Source: Arthrospiribacter ruber (GTDB taxonomy: Bacteria > Bacteroidota > Bacteroidia > Cytophagales > Cyclobacteriaceae). From it: 64,000 nucleotides of DNA. The translations under genes and the position numbers were made by a program. Shown here piece by piece: positions 45,555 through 54,586 of the stretch (position 1 is the first letter of the stretch; each line of letters opens with the position of its first letter). The stretch covers positions 124,001 through 188,000 of the forward strand of contig NZ_RPHB01000003.1 of the NCBI RefSeq assembly GCF_019343195.1. Reading direction: 5' to 3'. Below the pieces are notes generated by a model, which worked only from the letters and a program-made list of their open reading frames with translations, did no database searches and had not been told where the DNA came from.

Positions 45555-45836
45555 ATGTCAAAGTTAGTAAAAAATCTGCTACGGGCGAGCGTTTTCGCAG
45601 TAGCAGTGGTATTTGCTTTCGCATTTACCCAACCTATGGACTCATCAACCGTCAGATTCGCTCCGATTCTTGATGGGTCAGGTCAAATTGTGGGCGGCAC
45701 TCCGGTTCAGCCAGGTTATAGTTGTGACACTGCTCCAACTCAAATCTGTACTGCGCTTTTCTTGAATGATGATCCCAAAGAGGAAAATCTAATTCAAGAA
45801 AGTATTGAACCAGGTGTTTATCAGCCACCAATGTAA
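45555..45836 (+). CDS. small exported DUF6520-like protein
   Basis: A 93-aa preprotein from ATG 45555 (an upstream in-frame ATG at 45504 would place 17 polar residues before the signal). Signal peptide ~1-26 (SVFAVAVVFAFAFTQ) and a short mature part with two cysteines (YSCDTAPTQICTALFLND) and a Pro-rich end. This matches the pattern of DUF6520 proteins of Bacteroidota: one short signal peptide, a CxnC pair, no known fold. It converges with the SusD gene across a shared bidirectional terminator. Such peptides are often found beside TlpA/SusCD genes, so involvement in a redox or surface-export pathway is possible but not shown. Confidence 0.6.
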   Translation: MSKLVKNLLRASVFAVAVVFAFAFTQPMDSSTVRFAPILDGSGQIVGGTPVQPGYSCDTAPTQICTALFLNDDPKEENLIQESIEPGVYQPPM

Positions 45837-45840
45837 AGTT

Positions 45841-45872
45841 AGAACCCCGGTCCACCCGGGGTTCTTTTTTTT
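45841..45872. terminator. bidirectional terminator between convergent genes
   Basis: A perfect 10-bp stem AGAACCCCGG (45841-45850) with CCGGGGTTCT (45856-45865), followed by T8 on the plus strand. It lies between the small peptide gene and the SusD gene stops. Confidence 0.9.
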
Positions 45873-45877
45873 CATCC

Positions 45878-47224
45878 TTATCTTGGATTCTGTATCATGT
45901 CACTTCTATCGATCTCGTGAGGTGGAATCTGAAATACATAGGACTGGCTATTTGGGCTCAGCGTATGTGTGATTTCACCAAAATCCCTCACCAAGGTTGT
46001 TTCAAGCCCCTCATAATTCAGCCTTTTTAAGTCCATCCATCTTAATCCACGGAACAACAGTTCTTTTCTTCTTTCCGATAAAACCAATTCCAATGCCTGC
46101 TGCTGACCAGTGAAACTGATTCCATCAAAATCTCTGATCCTCAATTCAAGGAATGAATTCATAAGCTCTTCAGCGGTATTCAGGTCTCCTGATCGTATGA
46201 GACATTCTATATACATCAGAAGGACTTCATTGGTGCCTATTCCTCCAAACCAGAATTGCCTCCCGGTATGGAAGGCTTTGAAATTCAATCCCCCGTTACC
46301 CCGATCTATAAAAAACACTTCCTTTCTGGTATCATTGTCACCATATAAGGATAGAAGGTTAAGGTCAACAAAGGTCAATGGAGAGCTGTAAAATTCATAA
46401 AGCATCAACTGACTGTGAAATATCACTTCATCATTGAATATTCCAAATGGGTTGGCTGTAGTAAGAGGCAACTGGGTATAATCAATAAGTGATAAACCAT
46501 TTGCGTGGATTACCTGTCCAAGTTCTAATGCGGCATTGTAATTTCCTTCCATAAAATGAACGCGCATGAGGAGTGCCCGGGCGGATTGTTTTGAAGGCAA
46601 AGTTTTTAATGGCTCGATTTCAGGAAGTAGTTCAACGGCACTTGAAAGATCTGATTTTATAAATGCTTTAACTTCTGAAACTTTCGCTCTATCAGAATTT
46701 GGGGTAACATTGGAGCTTCTTCGTAATGGCAAACCAAAATCTGAATCTTCTCCATCAAACCTTGTATAGGGAGTAAACAGCTCCAACAATTGATGATAGG
46801 CAAATGCACGGAAAAACAATGCTGTGCCTTTCAATTTATCCGCACGCTCCTGCTCACTTGAAGAGATTTCCAGATCAGACAAGCCATCCAGGACTATATT
46901 GGCATAAAACACCTGTTCAAATGGCCTGGACCAATCAGGAAGTTCCCCGTTTTGGTTTACATCTTCTGCCCAGATATAAGCCTGCCTCTCCCATTCAAGC
47001 CTTAAACTCTGCCAGTGCTGCAGTGGAATGAAATAGTCACCTGATGCAATTTCTCCAATGGCCGGAGTATGGTTGAAAATCTGGTGGTCATTGTTGAGTA
47101 TTGCCTCAAAATCATTCAGGTTGGAAGGTACAACCAGCCCTAAACTGGGTTTTTCTGACAGGAAGTCCTGACAGGAAACAAGTACAAACCCTATCAGGAA
47201 AAGTAAGTAGATTGTATTTTTCAT
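45878..47224 (-). CDS. SusD/RagB-family outer-membrane lipoprotein
   Basis: A 448-aa lipoprotein (Cys18, VLVSCQDFLSEKPS). The opening C.DFL..KP is the hallmark of the family, in which Cys is followed by the substrate-binding superhelix. TPR-like helices are seen in GTALFFRAFAYHQLLELF and LLMRVHFMEGNYNAALELG. The C-terminal part has the typical ELVLSERRKELLFRGLRWMDLKRLN and a terminal HEIDRSDMIQNPR. SusD lids the SusC channel and captures the nutrient. It begins 28 bp downstream of the SusC gene, same strand. The partner SusC and a TlpA-type thioredoxin upstream suggest a peptide or redox-linked substrate more than a polysaccharide, since no glycosidase is in the cluster. Confidence 0.93.
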   Translation of the reverse strand: MKNTIYLLFLIGFVLVSCQDFLSEKPSLGLVVPSNLNDFEAILNNDHQIFNHTPAIGEIASGDYFIPLQHWQSLRLEWERQAYIWAEDVNQNGELPDWSRPFEQVFYANIVLDGLSDLEISSSEQERADKLKGTALFFRAFAYHQLLELFTPYTRFDGEDSDFGLPLRRSSNVTPNSDRAKVSEVKAFIKSDLSSAVELLPEIEPLKTLPSKQSARALLMRVHFMEGNYNAALELGQVIHANGLSLIDYTQLPLTTANPFGIFNDEVIFHSQLMLYEFYSSPLTFVDLNLLSLYGDNDTRKEVFFIDRGNGGLNFKAFHTGRQFWFGGIGTNEVLLMYIECLIRSGDLNTAEELMNSFLELRIRDFDGISFTGQQQALELVLSERRKELLFRGLRWMDLKRLNYEGLETTLVRDFGEITHTLSPNSQSYVFQIPPHEIDRSDMIQNPR

Positions 47225-47252
47225 TTCTGTTTCATTTTGGTTTGGAAAGATT

Positions 47253-50200
47253 TTACAGTGTTATGTTCAGGCCTGTGGAGAAATTTCTCAGTTGTCTGGT
47301 AGTTCTGAAGTCAGGATCCAATGGGTCACTGGTGGCTTTCCATAACAATCCCAGATTGTCACCATAAAGGAAAATCTCAGCATCGCGGAAAGGTAATTTT
47401 CTCTTACTTGCGGTATTGATCCTGTAGCTCAATCTGATATCTCTTAGGCGGATGTTATCCCCTCTTTCAACCAGAATTTCTGAAAACCTGTAAATGTTGT
47501 CCCTGTTGGCACTTCCCACTTCTGGGACTGAAGGCACTTGGGTCGAAAGCTCATCCCCGGGCTGTTGCCACCTGTCTATGTAATCCAGATGTCCTCCTAG
47601 CCCCCTGTTGGTACCGTACAAAATCGACTCTCTTCTGAAATAGTAACCTCCGCTGTAAGAAATATTAAAAGAAAGGTTAAAACCTTTATATCCGAAATCA
47701 TTTCTTATTGCTCCAAAAAATGTAGGCCTTGAAGAACCCATGAACAAAAGATCTTCAGGATTGGCAGAGGACAAAATAGCATTGTAGTTTTCGCTTGGTT
47801 CACCATCGAGAATTCCCATTGGATTGCCGTTATCCGGATTCAGACCTCCCCAAGGGAGCGCATACACTGCAAAAAGCGGATTGCCTTCCAGAGGAAGTGT
47901 CATTGTGCCGACGGCTGAGAAGTTCAGGTATTGTTGTGCTGTCGCTTTTAATTCGTAAGAAGTGACTTTCTCATTGATGGTACTTAAGAAAAAGTTTGTG
48001 TTCCAGCTGAATTTCCCCCTGATATTTTCAGTAGTCAGCACCAGATCCATTCCTGAAGCCCTGGTTTCGGCAATGTTCCCTTTAAAAAGGGTAATCCCTG
48101 TTGATGGAGGGTAAGGCTCTTCTCCTATAAGGTCGGTTCCGTTTTTGATAAAATATTCCACGGAGCCATATACCCTGCCATTCTTTCCTTCAAAGTCAAG
48201 AGCCAGGTTTGATATGGAAATCCTTTCCCATCTAAGGTTTGGGTTTGGAGGGTTTTGAACTCTGGCAAAAGGCCTTCCGGTCAAGAAACTGTTTCCGAAA
48301 ATTTCTGCTGTTGTAAATGCAGATAAACTTCTGTCCACATTACCGTTATACCCTTGGGTAAACCTCAGTTTTAAATGGGGCAGATAATCAAACCCATAAA
48401 AATCCTCGTTGGAAATGATCCAACCCAGACCTGCTGACCAAAGCGGAACCCCTCTTTGGTTGGTTTCTACGCCAAAAATATTGGAAGCATCTTTTCTGGC
48501 GCTGAAAGAAAGCAGGTATTTGTTATTGAAAGTATAACCTGCATTGGCAAATACCGAGGTAAACCTTTCTGCATTTCCGCTAAATCCCTGCATAAAAGGG
48601 ATTCTGGTAACAGAAAGCGGGAAGTGGAATGTACTGAAAAAAGAGGTATAATCCACAGCAGAAGTTCTTCCGATTTCAGAATCAAATCCATAGAACCTAT
48701 TGTTGTTGTTCAGTCCCTGAAGATCCTTGACTTCTGCTCCGGCTATTACCGACAAATCATGCTTGTCCTTCCAGGTATTGTTATAGCTCAACATTCCCCT
48801 CAGTTGATGGCTGAATGAACTGGAGTTGTTGATATCGAGAATATCACCATGAGGAATAGGAAAGCTCAGGGAGCCGTCAGGGCCCACCTGAGTAAGCCTG
48901 TTGATCAAGTTACGTGTAAAATAAGTGCTTTCCGGATTGAGCTGGTTTCTGCTGCTCTTATTCTGCCAAAACTGATAGGCAGCACTTACCCTGAAGTTTT
49001 TATGGATATCGTAGTCCAGACCCAGATTCAATCTCAGATCAATGGCACTGGTGCGGTAATCTCTGGCCTGTATTTCTTCCAGAGGCCTGTATTGCCAGTC
49101 CAGCAGACCCTGGTTCTCTGCGTCCAAAACAAAACCTTTTCTGTATTCATGGGTTATGGGAAGCGGATTACCTTCCCGATCAGCCAACTGGGCGTAGGGA
49201 TACAGCCTTTCATTTCCAGCGGATTGCATAGATAAAACGATCGGATTGATACCGTTATTAGTGCCTTCAGACTTGACCGCATAGAGTCCTGTACTGAGGT
49301 TAAGTTTCCCGTCCAGAAACCTGTTGTCATTCTGAAATGAAACAGTAAACCTTTCCCCTTCATTTCCTACCAGCTCAGCTGCTGTCCTGTCATAACCTGC
49401 GGAAATACCATATCTTGAGGCTTTCCCACCTCCCTGAATGTTGACGGCCTGTTGGATCAGAGTGCTGGGCCTGTAGATGTAATCATTTATATCATTTCTT
49501 ACATCCATCATAGAAAAGCCTTCAATGATATTGTCAGCTTGCTGTTGAGTGATCCTGCCATCACGGGCATCTATGAGGGTTTCTATCACAGGGCTCAAAG
49601 GTGCTCTTACAATGGAGTTTTCAGTTCCTGCATAGAATCCCCTGTTGAACAGGTCCCTCTCAATACCAATATAGTCTTGGGTGCCCATCAGAGGCCTGTA
49701 AAATGCATCCTGTCTGTCTGTGGTACTTATATTTGAGGTAATGGAAACGGTGACCGGAGTGTTGAATCCTCCACGCTTGGTATTGATCACAATTACACCA
49801 TTACCTGCTCTGGCACCCCATATGGAAGCTGCCGCAGCATCCCTCAGAACGGTAATGCTTTCCACATCATTGGGATTGATGTTTTCAAGTGGACCGTCAT
49901 AAGGAAAGTTATCGATAATCACCAAAGGCCTGTTGTTGGCAAACAAGGTGCCCCGACCCCTGATATTTATAGGGTCGGTTCCGGTCCGGTTAAACCTCAA
50001 TCCCGGAGTGACATCTTCTAGCCTGTCAATCAGGTTGGTGGTAATCCTTCTGGAAATCAATTCATTGTCCACTTGGACAAATGATCCTGTTGCCCTTTCC
50101 TTTGGTAGCTGTTGGTATCCTGTAGATACTATTTCCACCTCTGAAAGTGAGAGATCCTCAGCTCGTAACTTGATCAAAAGAGGCTCTCCTTCGGGAGCGC

Positions 50201-50462
50201 TCACCGTTATTTTTTCAGTTTCATATCCAATAAAAGAGCAGGACAACTCATACTCCCCTTCTGTCAGTCTGATGACAAACTCCCCTGAAGCATTTGCCAC
50301 TACGGCCTGCTGGGAGTCCGAAACTTTAATCAGGGTGCCAGGCAATACTTCATCTGTTGCGATATCCAGTACTTTTCCTCTGATAGGGAAAAGCTGTTGG
50401 CCTATTGCCTGACTTCCCATCAGGCAAAGCAGCATGATCATTATGGTAAACTTTTTTTTCAT
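47253..50462 (-). CDS. SusC/RagA-family TonB-linked outer-membrane protein
   Basis: A 1069-aa transporter; ATG 50462 (MKKKFTIMIMLLCLMG) gives the signal peptide, 10 nt after the TlpA gene's stop. A carboxypeptidase-regulatory domain (~25-105, IRGKVLDIATDEVLPGTLIK) and the SusC plug follow: TGYQQLPKERATGSFVQV, PINIRGRGTLFANNRPLVII and ESITVLRDAAAASIWGARAG, the last being the family signature. The barrel makes up the rest and ends TGLNITL. No STN domain is present at its N-terminus. With SusD it forms a pedal-bin importer; energy comes from TonB. Operon order TlpA-SusC-SusD suggests joint control from the leader upstream of 52221. Confidence 0.95.
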   Translation of the reverse strand: MKKKFTIMIMLLCLMGSQAIGQQLFPIRGKVLDIATDEVLPGTLIKVSDSQQAVVANASGEFVIRLTEGEYELSCSFIGYETEKITVSAPEGEPLLIKLRAEDLSLSEVEIVSTGYQQLPKERATGSFVQVDNELISRRITTNLIDRLEDVTPGLRFNRTGTDPINIRGRGTLFANNRPLVIIDNFPYDGPLENINPNDVESITVLRDAAAASIWGARAGNGVIVINTKRGGFNTPVTVSITSNISTTDRQDAFYRPLMGTQDYIGIERDLFNRGFYAGTENSIVRAPLSPVIETLIDARDGRITQQQADNIIEGFSMMDVRNDINDYIYRPSTLIQQAVNIQGGGKASRYGISAGYDRTAAELVGNEGERFTVSFQNDNRFLDGKLNLSTGLYAVKSEGTNNGINPIVLSMQSAGNERLYPYAQLADREGNPLPITHEYRKGFVLDAENQGLLDWQYRPLEEIQARDYRTSAIDLRLNLGLDYDIHKNFRVSAAYQFWQNKSSRNQLNPESTYFTRNLINRLTQVGPDGSLSFPIPHGDILDINNSSSFSHQLRGMLSYNNTWKDKHDLSVIAGAEVKDLQGLNNNNRFYGFDSEIGRTSAVDYTSFFSTFHFPLSVTRIPFMQGFSGNAERFTSVFANAGYTFNNKYLLSFSARKDASNIFGVETNQRGVPLWSAGLGWIISNEDFYGFDYLPHLKLRFTQGYNGNVDRSLSAFTTAEIFGNSFLTGRPFARVQNPPNPNLRWERISISNLALDFEGKNGRVYGSVEYFIKNGTDLIGEEPYPPSTGITLFKGNIAETRASGMDLVLTTENIRGKFSWNTNFFLSTINEKVTSYELKATAQQYLNFSAVGTMTLPLEGNPLFAVYALPWGGLNPDNGNPMGILDGEPSENYNAILSSANPEDLLFMGSSRPTFFGAIRNDFGYKGFNLSFNISYSGGYYFRRESILYGTNRGLGGHLDYIDRWQQPGDELSTQVPSVPEVGSANRDNIYRFSEILVERGDNIRLRDIRLSYRINTASKRKLPFRDAEIFLYGDNLGLLWKATSDPLDPDFRTTRQLRNFSTGLNITL

Positions 50463-50472
50463 AGTATATTGA

Positions 50473-52221
50473 TTATGGGTTGGTGTCGGTTGCGTCAATT
50501 ATTCTCAGGATTGTGATTTCATCCATTTCTTCCTTCAGTTCAAGGTCATATGGAGCCAATGCCTCGTTGATTGCATCTAGACTGGTCAAATCTGCAATGA
50601 TTGAAAGTGTCACAAAATCGGAGATGCCGGTTTTATTTTGGATGGGTCCATCCAGGTGCTGAAGGTATTTAATGCTTAGGTGGGCTATAATGTGGCCGAT
50701 AGAGGCATTTTTGACTGAAAAACCGGTAAAGTCAAATTCAGAAAATGAATCTCCACCATCTCCAAGAAATGAAGGTTCATCTCCTTTGAAATAAAGATTG
50801 TAAACCTTTCCCGGTACTTTGTCATACACCGCCTTGGCGTATGGAAACATCTTTAGTACTTCTTGTTGGAAGATGTCATGCTCTTTTCCCTTTAGATAAG
50901 GAGGGAAGTCTATTTGTAGACATTTCCCATATTGCATCTCCCACTTTACAGCATCACTACCTACGCTTTCAGTAGTGAAAACTTCAGGGTCGGAAAGCTC
51001 CACTTTTATTTGGCTATTGGGTAAAATCCTATTTGTCTGAGGATCTTTAAAAGCTATGCGGAAATACATGTATGGAGCCATGTTCGAAACAATAATCCTT
51101 GATCCCCCATTTTCTGTTTCAGGGAAAAAATTATAGATCCCTTTTCTGCCTGGCTGATAATCTGTCATCAGGGATTTGTAGAAAGCCTGATCAGGATCCA
51201 GGGGTGTTTCCACTGGGATAGTCACCAAATCGACTTCCCTCTGATTGGGTAAGCTGCCTTTATTAAGGAAATCCAAAATCTTCTCTTCAGAGATTTCCTC
51301 GCTGCCTGTCACGGTAAGGAATTCGCCTTTAGGGCTGATCCAGACATAATGTGGAAGTTGTTGGTGGGGGAACAAATGCCTAAGGGTATTGTCCTTGTAC
51401 AGCATGGGCATTTCTATGTCCTTCAGCCTTGGGAGTCTTCCAAAGAGTTTTTCTACTTCTTCTTTGGACTGATAGGTGACCGGGAGTATGGTGAGGTTTT
51501 CCAGTTCTTTGCTGAGCCGGTTGTTTTTGGGAAAGGCGGCTATACAGGGAGAGCACCAGGTAGCCCAAAAGTCCAGGATCAGCAACTGGCCCTTATACTT
51601 GGATAATGATATTTCATTTCCGGCATTGAACAGGGAGTTTTCAAAGCTGAGTCCGGGTATTACATCTCCCTGTTTAAGGGGAATAATTCCCGTAGCTGTT
51701 TCATCAAGGGAGTCATTCAGGGGCAGCCCCTGCCCGAATGCCAAATGAATGCTGCACAGAAAGACTGCTGTGATCAACTTTTTTGGCTTTATGTATGAGG
51801 GTACACAAACATGTCGGCTTCCATCTTTTAGGGAGAGCTTCTTGTAAGCAAGACCATGGACCTGAATATCGGCAGAACGAAGAGAAACTAAAGAGAACCG
51901 CTCCTGGGCCTTTTCCAAGGCAACTTTAGTGGTAATTGCCAGAGTGGCCAGCCACAGTAAATTATTCAAGGTTTTGGGATAATTGGCCCCCAGATAGCTT
52001 AAGCCCTGTAATCGTACAAATGCAGGGCAGCTGCCTTTGGGGTAGAGGTATCTATGAAGTATGTTGGAACACAGGTTCCGCAAACCCAGATATGGAGCGG
52101 GAGGAGTGTTTCCTGCCCGTCTCCACTGAGGGTGATCCACAACTTCATTTCTGATATTTTGATATTTGCTTCGGTACAGGCATAGGAATGCCAGGAAGCA
52201 TGAGTATATAAATTTTTTCAT
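50473..52221 (-). CDS. TlpA-like thioredoxin protein with unusual N-terminal extension
   Basis: A 582-aa protein and first gene of the TlpA-SusC-SusD operon. Three parts are visible. Residues 1-~165 are an extension with hydrophobic stretches at ~4-16, ~87-98 and ~150-163, the last resembling a signal peptide (LITAVFLCSIHLAFGQ). No Met occurs between residue 1 and the thioredoxin core, so either ATG 52221 is used or a non-ATG start near residue 140. The redoxin domain (~185-330) has FWATWCSPC with Cys223 and Cys226 (WCSPC) and QLPHYVWISPKG. The C-terminal ~250 residues end in a DUF3738/TIGR03435-like segment (GFSVKNASIGHII, then DGPIQNKTGISD). It likely works in the periplasm on disulfides of the cargo or partner proteins. 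Confidence 0.8.
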   Translation of the reverse strand: MKKFIYSCFLAFLCLYRSKYQNIRNEVVDHPQWRRAGNTPPAPYLGLRNLCSNILHRYLYPKGSCPAFVRLQGLSYLGANYPKTLNNLLWLATLAITTKVALEKAQERFSLVSLRSADIQVHGLAYKKLSLKDGSRHVCVPSYIKPKKLITAVFLCSIHLAFGQGLPLNDSLDETATGIIPLKQGDVIPGLSFENSLFNAGNEISLSKYKGQLLILDFWATWCSPCIAAFPKNNRLSKELENLTILPVTYQSKEEVEKLFGRLPRLKDIEMPMLYKDNTLRHLFPHQQLPHYVWISPKGEFLTVTGSEEISEEKILDFLNKGSLPNQREVDLVTIPVETPLDPDQAFYKSLMTDYQPGRKGIYNFFPETENGGSRIIVSNMAPYMYFRIAFKDPQTNRILPNSQIKVELSDPEVFTTESVGSDAVKWEMQYGKCLQIDFPPYLKGKEHDIFQQEVLKMFPYAKAVYDKVPGKVYNLYFKGDEPSFLGDGGDSFSEFDFTGFSVKNASIGHIIAHLSIKYLQHLDGPIQNKTGISDFVTLSIIADLTSLDAINEALAPYDLELKEEMDEITILRIIDATDTNP

Positions 52222-53751
52222 GCTGTCAGGTTTAGGACCGAGGCGGTGAGTGGTGTCTGATAGCTTAAATGGCCCTGGGACAGTTCACAGCGCTTGGGTC
52301 AGTGGAAAACTGAAATGGAATTTCTGATTAAGAAGATGAAAGAAGAGGGAGGCCGGAAGATATCAACTACACCCAATCCGGCCCGGAAGCGGGGCTTCCC
52401 TCCCGGGGTAGTACCGTCACCTTCTGTGAATCCGCTAGCTACATTTGGGTCTTTAAATCAAATCACCTTATGAGGAGTGAAAACCGGGAGCCTTTATCAT
52501 TAGATAGGACCTTTAAGGAGGAATACCATGAATATGGATTTGGAGGTAAAGTGCCATGGTAGATTGAAGATTGAAGATTGGACCTTTGATACCGTAGGTA
52601 CGGTATCGAAGGTCTTTACAAATACATTTTGATTGTAGATTTAAGATTGAGAGACAAAGCCTGCCCCGATTACGGGGAGACAAGAGCCGAGATGCGAGAG
52701 CCGAGAAGGTCCACGGTAGGAGAGTAGACATTGGAATGCCCCTACAACAGGCCAATCCTTTATGGTCTAAGAGCTATTGTCCATTATCTAAAATATAGAC
52801 TACAGCATCTCAAACCTGTCTCAAATCTCATGTTCCCGATATTCGGGACAGGCTTCACGACTTACTCCAAGACTTCTGTAAATCGCCTATCAACTAGTAC
52901 AATAGACTCACAGACCAGTCTTTTGTCTTGTGTCTATTGTCTTTTATAAAGTTGCTTCCGGTACCTTCCGACTGGATCAAACCCATACAACAGGTCAATC
53001 CATTATGGTTTAAGTGCTATCGCCTCGTATTTAGAATATAGACTTCAGTATCTCATACCTGTCTTGTTTCTTGTCTCTTGATTCTTGTATCTCATACGTG
53101 GGCCTAAAAGAGTATCTATAGCTTGTGGAGGTTTCGTATGCCCACCTGGAAGGAAAATAGGTTCAAATAGGGTTTTTGGGCTTGAGGGGGAAGAGCCTGT
53201 CAAATGCAGTCAGTGTCCAAGCCAAGCTCAAGCCAAGTACAGTAAGGTCATTGTTTACAGACCCGATCACTGCTTTTCTGGCCAGGAAAGGCAATACAAA
53301 TCTGCTTCTTCCGGAAAGAAGCTTTCCGGTATCTAGAATATAAAGCTGTATGGTTTTGCTCGTTTCCATGGTTTTGAAAAGTTGTATAACGAGTCTTTAG
53401 GTTAAAAAGGAGTTATGGAGGGCTCCTTACAACCAAGCTGCTGGCTTCTGACGGCCTACGGATTGGAATTACGATAAGGAACCCATAACATAACTATACA
53501 AATATAGTTAGCTATGGGTATTTCCCTATCGTCTCGTCCGTTGAAAGTGTCAGAATTTGCAGCCGAGACTCTTTAGAAATACCTTTTGTTTATTCTTTAT
53601 TTAGAACAAGTAACTCAACTCATAGAGGTTAAATTTTTCAGTTATAATTAAGATTAACAGCCACTAATATATTAATGTATCTTTACTTATCAAAATATAA
53701 ATTCCTATTATAATAGGTTTTTCTCAATTTTTTTTGTTTATTCATTTGGGG
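52222..53751. other. 1.5-kb noncoding region with two direct repeats and hairpins
   Basis: No gene is supported. 52222-52480 is the leader of the TlpA operon (see structured element). 52560-52720 contains 'gattgaagattgaag'-like simple repeats. An ~84-bp imperfect direct repeat sits at 52739-52822 and 52983-53066 (ACAACAGG.CAATCC.TTATGG..TAAG and ATATAGACT.CAG.ATCTCA.ACCTGTCT). A nested inverted repeat with arms ACCCATA (53481-53487) and TATGGGT (53513-53519) encloses ACTAT..ATAGT. From ~53560 AT content rises sharply, marking the edge of the accessory segment. Confidence 0.65.
52351..52440 (-). promoter_or_regulatory. GC-rich structured leader upstream of the TlpA operon
   Basis: Within an AT-rich setting, two adjacent perfect hairpins occur: GGCCGG (52351-52356) with CCGGCC (52378-52383), and GGAAGC (52385-52390) with GCTTCC (52394-52399), continuing into CCCGGGG. 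On the minus strand this lies about 130-220 nt before the start codon, where an untranslated leader would be. It may be a folded RNA control element. No known riboswitch consensus was recognised. Confidence 0.35.
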
Positions 53752-54357
53752 ATGTCCAAAAAAGTCATTCCAAACCTTGAAAATGAAAAAGAAAGAAACC
53801 TTGAAAAGCTTAAAAAAGAACTAGGCGATTTTTTTAAAGCGACTAGGGAGGAGCTAGGTTATAAGACCAAGGATGATTTTTCAGATGCTAAAAATCTTAC
53901 CAGATCGCAGTATGCCCTATATGAAAGCGGTAAGGCTAACCCAACAATAGAAACTATTTTTAACCTTTTATGGGAATTTGGTTTAGACTACCAAGAATTG
54001 TTTAATCTACCTCATAGTAATAATAAATACGGGAGTGTAATTATTAAAGAAGTTGCTCCCATGAGAAAAATAGAACAAGTAAAAGAACAAGTATATTTAT
54101 TAAAAGAGGAGGGTTTAGACAAAAGACTTTCAGATTTAATGGTTCTTAGAATATTAAGGACTTTGGCATTTTGTATCAAACCAAAATCGAAAGGTGAAAT
54201 TCTTGAAAATCTTGGATTAAAAAATACCACAAATAATTTTCAAAGGTCTATTGGACTGGCCTTAGAGTTAGAGTGGCTTGTAATGACAGATCCCTTTACT
54301 CCAAATAGTCCTCAACAAAAGTATTTTACAAGTGAGGAGGGTAGGAAGTTTATTTGA
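53752..54357 (+). CDS. XRE-like regulator with C-terminal winged-helix-type domain
   Basis: A 201-aa protein from ATG 53752; a TTG six codons earlier is possible. An N-terminal coiled helix leads into a lambda-repressor-type HTH (~20-85) with KTKDDFSDAKNLTRSQYALY and ESGKANPTIETIFNLLWEFG, the classic Y..GK..P...T pattern. The C-terminal ~75 residues look like a small winged helix (KPKSKGEILENLGLKN, LELEWLVMTDPF, KYFTSEEGRKF), similar to the modifier domain attached to Fic-like or helicase-like proteins. It probably represses its own or the following accessory genes; three inverted repeats just downstream (54434-54554) are candidate operators. Codons are AT-rich compared with the core genes to the left. 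Confidence 0.8.
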   Translation: MSKKVIPNLENEKERNLEKLKKELGDFFKATREELGYKTKDDFSDAKNLTRSQYALYESGKANPTIETIFNLLWEFGLDYQELFNLPHSNNKYGSVIIKEVAPMRKIEQVKEQVYLLKEEGLDKRLSDLMVLRILRTLAFCIKPKSKGEILENLGLKNTTNNFQRSIGLALELEWLVMTDPFTPNSPQQKYFTSEEGRKFI

Positions 54358-54433
54358 TTTATGAATACTGGATATAGGTTTATATTCAAATGATTCATTA
54401 GTTGAATTAATAAGAAAATTGGAGTTTTTAGGT

Positions 54434-54493
54434 AAAATTACCCTGTACAGGGTAATTTTGGGAGTGAGGAAATGGGTAGGTTTGGTAATTGGG
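54434..54493. repeat. palindromic 60-bp repeat, left copy
   Basis: Begins with a 26-bp perfect palindrome (54434-54459) centred on CCCTGTACAGGG with AAAATTA/TAATTTT arms, followed by TGGGAGTGAGGAAATGGGTA and GGTTTGGTAATTGG. The same block recurs at 57417-57477 in the same orientation with few changes. The pair brackets the DGQHR/HEPN genes, the small gene and the IS21-like end. Confidence 0.85.
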
Positions 54494-54496
54494 AAA

Positions 54497-54554
54497 TATC
54501 AACAATCTTGTTGATAGCATTCCATTTAGGGATGCTTTTCGCTATTGCGAAAAG
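54497..54554. promoter_or_regulatory. two further inverted repeats before the DGQHR-like gene
   Basis: TATCAACAA (54497-54505) pairs with TTGTTGATA (54508-54516), and CTTTTCGC (54535-54542) pairs with GCGAAAAG (54547-54554), both perfect. The second lies 33 bp before the start codon at 54587. They are candidate operators for the XRE-type regulator or part of a recombination site; neither is absent of alternative readings, and the first has a 2-nt centre typical of a protein-binding palindrome more than of an RNA hairpin. Confidence 0.45.
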
Positions 54555-54586
54555 TAATTGTTGTAATGCACTAAAAAAAACTTGAA

